9,329 bases of DNA, from NCBI GenBank assembly GCA_003453555.1, contig DMLA01000132.1, positions 1,525 through 10,853 on the forward strand, read 5' to 3'. The notes beneath the pieces were generated by a model. The model worked only from the letters and a program-made list of their open reading frames with translations, made no database searches and had not been told where the DNA came from. The translations under genes and the position numbers were made by a program. The DNA is from Chloroflexota bacterium. GTDB lineage: Bacteria; Chloroflexota; Anaerolineae; UBA7937. Of this stretch, positions 5,620 to 9,329 are shown in pieces (position 1 is the first letter of the stretch; every line of letters begins with the position of its first letter).

Positions 5620-7199
5620 CTCTGCCTCTCATAGACAACGCGCCCATCGAAGATAGTATATAAAACTTCCGTCTCCAGGATCTCCCTTGGCGGTATCTCA
5701 AATATGTCCCGTGACAAGACCACCAGATCGGCCAACTTCCCGGGGGCGATCGACCCCTTCTCCCTCTCCTCCCCTGAGGCGTAGGCCGCCCCTAGGGTGT
5801 AGGCGTGCACCGCCTCGGATAGCGTGAGCCTCTCCTCAGGGTACCACCCCCCCTTGGGCTTCCCATCAGCCCTCTGGCGAGTGACCGCGGCATGGATGCC
5901 CATAAGCGGATCCAGGTTCTCCACTGGGCAGTCGGAGCCGAAGGCCAAACGAGTGCCAGAGTCGAGAAGAGAACGCCAAGCGTAGGAATATCGTGCCCTC
6001 TCCCCCCAATATCTATCGGCCATCACCATATCGGAAGTGGCATGTATAGGCTGCATGGAGGCGATGACGCCCCACTGCTTGAACTTGGGGATATCGTCAG
6101 GGTGCAGCAACTGAGCGTGTTCTATGCGGTGACGCAACCCCCCTCTCACCCCCTTGGCGCGCAACTGGGCAAATATATCTAAGACTTTCCGGTTGGCCGC
6201 GTCGCCTATGGCATGCACCGCGCAGGCGATCTCCACCTCGTTAGCCCGTCCAACGATATCTTCGAGTTCATCTTGCGAAAGGACGGGAATCCCACAATTC
6301 TCTGGCTGGCCGTAGAAAGGCTCCAACATATGGGCCGTCTGCGAGCCTAAACTCCCATCGGCGAACAGTTTGAGATGTCCGAGACGGAGGAAATCGTTGC
6401 CGAAACCCGTTTTTAACCCCAGAGTCATAACCTTCTCCAGACTCTCTTGGGGGATCATCATGTAGACCCGCACTCCCAGTTCGCCTTGGGCCAGAAGGGC
6501 CTGAAAATCGGCCAAGGCTTCCGAACCCTCACAATCATGGATGCCGGTGAGCCCAAGCTGTTGCGCCTTGCCTATGGCTTCTCTCAGCGCCCCCTGACGA
6601 GTTTGGGGAGACGATGGAGGGAGTATCTCTTCTACCAGTTCCAGCGCCCTCTCTTTCAAGATCCCCGTGGGCCCCTGCTCATCCCGCTCGATCTCGCCAC
6701 CAGGGGGATCGGGCGTCCCTTCATCTATTCTCGCTCGCTCCAAGGCCAAGGAGTTGACCCACATGAGATGGCCATCCTTTCGGGTCAAGGCCACGGGGTT
6801 CTCTGGCGCCACATGGTCCAGATCCTCCTTACGAGGAAAGCCCCCCTGCCAAAGGTGATGATCCCAGCCGAAACCGGTGATCCACTCGCCCGGCCCGCTC
6901 TTCCGAGCACGCTCCCTCACCAACTCAAGGACTCCCTCCAAGGAGTCGACTTCCTTGAAGTCGAGCCTCTTCAACCCCAGAGCGAAGTCTAAGAAATGGA
7001 TGTGACAGTCGATGAAGCCGGGCATCACCGCTTTGCCTTCTAAGTCGAGCGCCTCCCAGCCTCCGCCTCTGGCCTGGGCTCTCACCGCTTCGTTGGAGCC
7101 CACGGCCAGGATACGGTTCCCCTCGATGGCCACCGCCTGGGCTCGAGGCAGGGTTCTATCCATAGTGTAGATTTTGCCATTAAAAAGGAGCCTAGACAT
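5616..7199 (-). CDS. YtcJ-like metal-dependent amidohydrolase (amidohydrolase family 3)
   Basis: A full-length 527-residue amidohydrolase of the YtcJ type. A small beta-sandwich is formed by the N-terminus (LLFNGKIYTMDRTLPRAQAV, 4-23) and the C-terminal ADLVVLSRDIF...DGRVVYER. The TIM-barrel metal site shows HxH at His66 and His68 (PGFIDCHIHF), Lys277 in LKLFADGSLGSQTA as the probable carboxylated lysine, His329 in VHAIGD, His361 in RIEHAQ and the catalytic Asp423 in FGSDCPVE. All expected residues are present, so it should be active. Family members hydrolyse N-substituted formamides, amides, cyclic amides or related C-N bonds; many have no known substrate. No signal peptide, so cytoplasmic. 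The ATG directly abuts the etfB TGA, with GAGGG 6 nt upstream. It could prepare the carboxylate that the CoA-ester enzymes of the operon then process (inference). Confidence 0.92.
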   Translation of the reverse strand: MSRLLFNGKIYTMDRTLPRAQAVAIEGNRILAVGSNEAVRAQARGGGWEALDLEGKAVMPGFIDCHIHFLDFALGLKRLDFKEVDSLEGVLELVRERARKSGPGEWITGFGWDHHLWQGGFPRKEDLDHVAPENPVALTRKDGHLMWVNSLALERARIDEGTPDPPGGEIERDEQGPTGILKERALELVEEILPPSSPQTRQGALREAIGKAQQLGLTGIHDCEGSEALADFQALLAQGELGVRVYMMIPQESLEKVMTLGLKTGFGNDFLRLGHLKLFADGSLGSQTAHMLEPFYGQPENCGIPVLSQDELEDIVGRANEVEIACAVHAIGDAANRKVLDIFAQLRAKGVRGGLRHRIEHAQLLHPDDIPKFKQWGVIASMQPIHATSDMVMADRYWGERARYSYAWRSLLDSGTRLAFGSDCPVENLDPLMGIHAAVTRQRADGKPKGGWYPEERLTLSEAVHAYTLGAAYASGEEREKGSIAPGKLADLVVLSRDIFEIPPREILETEVLYTIFDGRVVYERQR

Positions 7200-7973
7200 T
7201 CATAACCCTCGCCCTCTGAGCCGTTCTAGCAATACACGAACCGCCCGAGCCGCATCCCCGGTTATCCGCTCCCCCTTTCCTCGCTCCTCAGCAGCATAGG
7301 TCTCCCGCACCTGGGTTTTACCATCTCTCTCCCTCAAGGCGGCCTGGTCCAGGCCCAAATCTGCCACTGTCCAAGTGGTCACCCCCCGCTCTCGGTAGGC
7401 AGATATGATGGCTGGAAGTGCAGGGTAGCGAGGCTTGTTGGCCCCTCCATCGACGGTCAAGAGCGCAGGTAGAGGGGCCTCTAACAGGGCGTAGCCGTCC
7501 GACCTTCTGCTTTTGGCCTTGGCTTTCCCATCGGCGATCTCTACTTCTTGAGCCCTGGTTATCTGGGCAACTCCCAAGATTTCCGCTAGCCTGGGGCCCA
7601 CCTGGCTAGCCCCGTAACCGGCCACCCGATGCCCGATGATAACCAGGTCAAATGCCCCCAATTTGCCGATAGCCCGGCTCAAAACCAGGGCCTCCAGAGA
7701 CTCGTCTAGAGACTCCCCTGAGATCAGCACCGCCTCGTCAGCCCCCATGGCCAGCGCCTCCCGCAAGGTGTCCTCGCTCTCCGGGAACCCAAAACTCAGG
7801 GCTACAACCTTAGCCTTCTGGCTCTCCTTCAGGCGCAACGCCTCCTCTAAACCGTTCTTATCGCTGGGGTTGATAAACTTCTTCGCCCTGCGGGTGTCGA
7901 GCGCGCCCCTGGTGCGACTCACCCTTACCGTCTCCGGGGCGAACCTCTCTCTTAAGATAGCGATTATCTTCAT
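7200..7973 (-). CDS. etfB: Electron transfer flavoprotein subunit beta
   Basis: A 257-residue EtfB, partner of EtfA in electron transfer from the acyl-CoA dehydrogenase. Family features are MKIIAIL at the start, FINPSDKNGLEEALRLKE (33-50, matching the usual INPFDEYALEEALRLK), VVALSFG (56-62), the ALAMGADEAVLI stretch (74-85), SQVGPRLAEILG (123-134) and PALLTVDGGANKPRYPALP (169-187). The loop usually reading DGDTAQVGP in bacterial EtfB is GYGASQVGP (119-127), so the AMP/FAD phosphate-binding turn is changed. The C-terminus (residues 203-257) is a long charged tail that in the family wraps EtfA. The start at ATG 7973 is chosen because GAGGGG lies 7 nt before it; an upstream GTG at 7988 would put that site inside the gene. 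It lies 16 nt after the dehydrogenase gene, while etfA is the last gene of the same operon. Confidence 0.9.
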   Translation of the reverse strand: MKIIAILRERFAPETVRVSRTRGALDTRRAKKFINPSDKNGLEEALRLKESQKAKVVALSFGFPESEDTLREALAMGADEAVLISGESLDESLEALVLSRAIGKLGAFDLVIIGHRVAGYGASQVGPRLAEILGVAQITRAQEVEIADGKAKAKSRRSDGYALLEAPLPALLTVDGGANKPRYPALPAIISAYRERGVTTWTVADLGLDQAALRERDGKTQVRETYAAEERGKGERITGDAARAVRVLLERLRGRGL

Positions 7974-7980
7974 TAGTTTT

Positions 7981-7987
7981 CCCCTCA
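7981..7987 (-). promoter_or_regulatory. Ribosome binding site deciding the etfB start
   Basis: The minus strand reads TGAGGGG, then seven bases, then ATG at 7973. The spacing is normal and the following MKIIAIL is the family N-terminus, so this excludes the in-frame GTG at 7988. Confidence 0.7.
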
Positions 7988-7989
7988 CT

Positions 7990-9156
7990 CTAAGGCCTAA
8001 TACGCACCCCTAGTTCTCGGAAGAGATCGGTAGCGATGACGATCCGCTGGATCTCGTTGGTTCCTTCGAAGATCTCGCCGATGCGAGCGTCTCGGTACAT
8101 CCGCTCCACAAAGTAATCCCGCATATAACCCATGCCGCCGTGGATCTGCACCGCCCTATCTGCTGCCCGGGAGGCCACCTCTGAACCGAAGAGTTTGCAC
8201 ATGTCGGCCAGCCGACGGAACTCCTGCCCCGTATCGGCCATCCAAGCGGTGCGGTAAACCAGGGAACGGAGGGCTTCTATCTCTGTAGCCATGTCGGCTA
8301 TCATAAACTGGATGGCTTGCTTGTGAGCGATGGGCCTTCCGAACTGCTCCCGATACTTGGCGTATTCCAGGCTCTTCTGGAGAGCCACCTCCGCTCCCCC
8401 CAGGGAAGCGGCCCCTAGGCCCATCCGTCCGATATCCAAGGTCTTCATAGCGGTGATGAAACCGGCCCCAAACTGCCCCAGTACGTTATCCACAGGCACT
8501 CGGCAATCCTCGAAGACTAACTCCCCCGTGGAAGAGCCGTGGATTCCCATCTTCTCGTCGATGGTGCCGATGGAGAAGCCAGGGAACTCCTTCTCCACGA
8601 TGAAAGCGGTCACCCCTCCCCGGGCCCCCAGGGCCTTGTCGGTGACGGCAAAGAGGGTGATCACATCAGCGATGGGGCCGTTGGTGATCCAGATCTTACT
8701 GCCATTGAGAACAAAGTGATCCCCGTCGCGCACAGCGGACAACTGGATGGAGGCCGCATCGGAACCGGCCCCCGGTTCCGTGAGGGCGAAAGCGGCGATC
8801 TTCTCTCCCTTAGCCAGAGGAAGAAGGTACTTCCTCTTCTGCTCCTCCGTCCCGTCAAGATAGATGGCCATGCTCCCGATACCGATATGAGCCCCTAGGA
8901 GGGCCGCCACCGAGGTGGAGACTTTCCCTATCTCCTCCATCATGAGGCAGTAGCCTAACTCCCCGGCCCCAGCACCCCCGTACTCCTGGGGGAAGGGGAC
9001 GCTAAAGAGCCCGAACTCCGCCATCTTCTCAATTAGATCCCGAGGTATCTCCTTCTTCTCCTCTATCTGCGCGCTAAGGGGGACGATCTCAGCCTCTGCG
9101 AACTCCCTTATCGCGCGCTGAAGTAGTTGGTGTTCCTTGCTCAATTCGAAATCCAT
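7990..9156 (-). CDS. Acyl-CoA dehydrogenase (short/medium-chain type)
   Basis: A complete 388-residue flavoenzyme that introduces the alpha,beta double bond into an acyl-CoA and passes electrons to Etf. The N-terminal helical domain starts MDFELSKEHQLL and runs to about 115. The middle beta domain has AFALTEPGAGSDAASI (122-137) and WITNG (156-160), which hold FAD and substrate. The C-terminal domain has YREQFGRPIAHKQAIQF (268-284), QIHGGMGYMRDYFVERMYRDARI (337-359) and IFEGTNEIQR (362-371). Glu364 in FEGT aligns with the catalytic base of butyryl- and medium-chain dehydrogenases, so the enzyme should be active. Chain-length or branched-chain preference cannot be told. It is the first gene of the operon, 62 nt from the predicted transcription start. 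ATG 9156 follows AGAGGAGGT by 4 nt; an in-frame ATG at 9237 lies upstream of the predicted transcription start and is rejected. Confidence 0.95.
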   Translation of the reverse strand: MDFELSKEHQLLQRAIREFAEAEIVPLSAQIEEKKEIPRDLIEKMAEFGLFSVPFPQEYGGAGAGELGYCLMMEEIGKVSTSVAALLGAHIGIGSMAIYLDGTEEQKRKYLLPLAKGEKIAAFALTEPGAGSDAASIQLSAVRDGDHFVLNGSKIWITNGPIADVITLFAVTDKALGARGGVTAFIVEKEFPGFSIGTIDEKMGIHGSSTGELVFEDCRVPVDNVLGQFGAGFITAMKTLDIGRMGLGAASLGGAEVALQKSLEYAKYREQFGRPIAHKQAIQFMIADMATEIEALRSLVYRTAWMADTGQEFRRLADMCKLFGSEVASRAADRAVQIHGGMGYMRDYFVERMYRDARIGEIFEGTNEIQRIVIATDLFRELGVRIRP

Positions 9157-9160
9157 ACTT

Positions 9161-9169
9161 ACCTCCTCT
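9161..9169 (-). promoter_or_regulatory. Ribosome binding site deciding the acyl-CoA dehydrogenase start
   Basis: The minus strand reads AGAGGAGGT, AAGT, ATG. This is a near-perfect Shine-Dalgarno site for ATG 9156. The preceding CCTTC (9170-9174 on the plus strand as GAAGG) can fold onto its GGAGG with a 3-nt loop, so the site might be partly masked. Confidence 0.75.
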
Positions 9170-9175
9170 GAAGGA

Positions 9176-9220
9176 CAAGGGGAGGCTACCTGGGTTCCAG
9201 CGGATTTGCCCCTCCCCTTG
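9176..9220 (-). promoter_or_regulatory. 5'-terminal leader hairpin
   Basis: CAAGGGGAGG and CCTCCCCTTG on the minus strand (9220-9211 and 9185-9176) form a perfect 10-bp inverted repeat around a 25-nt loop; CTGG/CCAG inside the loop can add a small inner stem. With the transcription start predicted near 9218, about 8 bp of the stem sits at the very 5' end of the mRNA. Such 5' stem-loops often protect transcripts from 5'-dependent decay (general knowledge). The downstream arm contains CCTCC, complementary to the GGAGG of the ribosome site, so an alternative pairing is possible. Function is inferred. Confidence 0.55.
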
Positions 9221-9224
9221 AGGA

Positions 9225-9253
9225 AGGATAGCATCAAAATCTTGGAGTGTCAA
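9225..9253 (-). promoter_or_regulatory. Sigma-70/SigA-type promoter of the nine-gene operon
   Basis: On the minus strand a perfect -35 box TTGACA (9253-9248) is followed by exactly 17 nt and then TATCCT (9230-9225), preceded by TGC as an extended -10. Four of six -10 bases match consensus. The expected start is the A near 9218, giving a ~62-nt leader before the acyl-CoA dehydrogenase ATG. I found no comparably good promoter inside the operon, where gene junctions are too tight to hold one outside coding sequence. Confidence 0.75.
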
Positions 9254-9255
9254 TA

Positions 9256-9282
9256 GCCGCCCACGCCAACGGGCAGGGCGGC
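9256..9282. promoter_or_regulatory. Inverted repeat abutting the -35 box, possible operator
   Basis: GCCGCCC (9256-9262) and GGGCGGC (9276-9282) are perfect reverse complements with a 13-nt spacer and end two bases upstream of the -35 box. No T-run follows on either strand, which argues against a terminator. The position suits an activator or repressor site, but no regulator gene is in the window and GC-rich 7-mers can pair by chance. The remaining bases up to 9329 show no supported gene. Confidence 0.35.
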
Positions 9283-9329
9283 AACGGCCCATAAGAACGT
9301 TAACAGCCCCTTCCATTTTCACTTGGAAG

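Noticed and set aside
4847..5701. 284-codon open frame on the minus strand overlapping the DMT gene
   Set aside because: It lies in another frame of a clear EamA transporter, is rich in Gly, Arg, Ser and His without a recognisable domain, runs across the amidohydrolase/DMT junction and has no ribosome site; it is a GC-bias shadow.
9157..9237. 27-residue N-terminal extension of the acyl-CoA dehydrogenase
   Set aside because: The ATG at 9237 lies between the -35 and -10 boxes, upstream of the predicted transcription start. The extension covers the leader hairpin, and the family N-terminus MDFELSKEH begins at 9156 behind a strong ribosome site.
9089..9322. 77-codon minus-strand frame at the right edge
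   Set aside because: It starts upstream of the promoter, runs through promoter, leader and the start of the acyl-CoA dehydrogenase, and shows no domain.

Overview
The window is bacterial DNA of moderately high GC. It is dominated by one long minus-strand operon of nine genes, from about 9218 down to 815. A truncated plus-strand metallo-beta-lactamase-fold gene (1-525) faces it from the left edge. Strong Shine-Dalgarno sites, a consensus-like sigma-70/SigA promoter and repeated ATGA stop/start overlaps all fit a bacterium. The protein style (Etf proteins, class I CoA-transferase-like subunits, YtcJ-type amidohydrolase) suggests a Chloroflexota-like or other deep-branching lineage. That placement is an impression, not something the sequence proves.

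Layout in transcription order, right to left. A promoter (9225-9253) has an inverted repeat just upstream (9256-9282) and a 5'-terminal hairpin in the leader (9176-9220). The genes are acyl-CoA dehydrogenase (9156-7990), etfB (7973-7200), YtcJ-like amidohydrolase (7199-5616), EamA/DMT transporter (5619-4738), histidine phosphatase (4741-4106), HAD hydrolase of the pyrimidine 5'-nucleotidase type (4109-3462), class I CoA-transferase-like subunits A (3465-2674) and B (2693-1830), and etfA (1816-815). A terminator-like hairpin (779-806) follows etfA. Junctions are very tight: four 4-nt ATGA overlaps, one directly abutting TGA/ATG, one 20-nt overlap and two short gaps of 13-16 nt that carry ribosome binding sites. 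No open reading frame in the operon looks broken.

The 526-814 gap between the convergent units holds a perfect palindrome and several degenerate copies of similar mini-hairpins, probably a decayed REP/MITE-like cluster.

How the genes may work together (inference): the dehydrogenase would desaturate an acyl-CoA and pass electrons to EtfAB. The CoA-transferase-like pair resembles IpdAB, the ring-opening CoA-ester hydrolase of steroid breakdown, and lacks an obvious transferase catalytic glutamate. The amidohydrolase would hydrolyse an amide, cyclic amide or ester before or beside this, and the transporter would move a substrate or product. The set reads as a compact, uncharacterised catabolic or salvage operon for a carboxylate that is handled as a CoA ester. 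Its substrate cannot be read from the sequence. Oddities are etfB and etfA placed at opposite ends of the operon and altered FAD-proximal loops in both Etf subunits.
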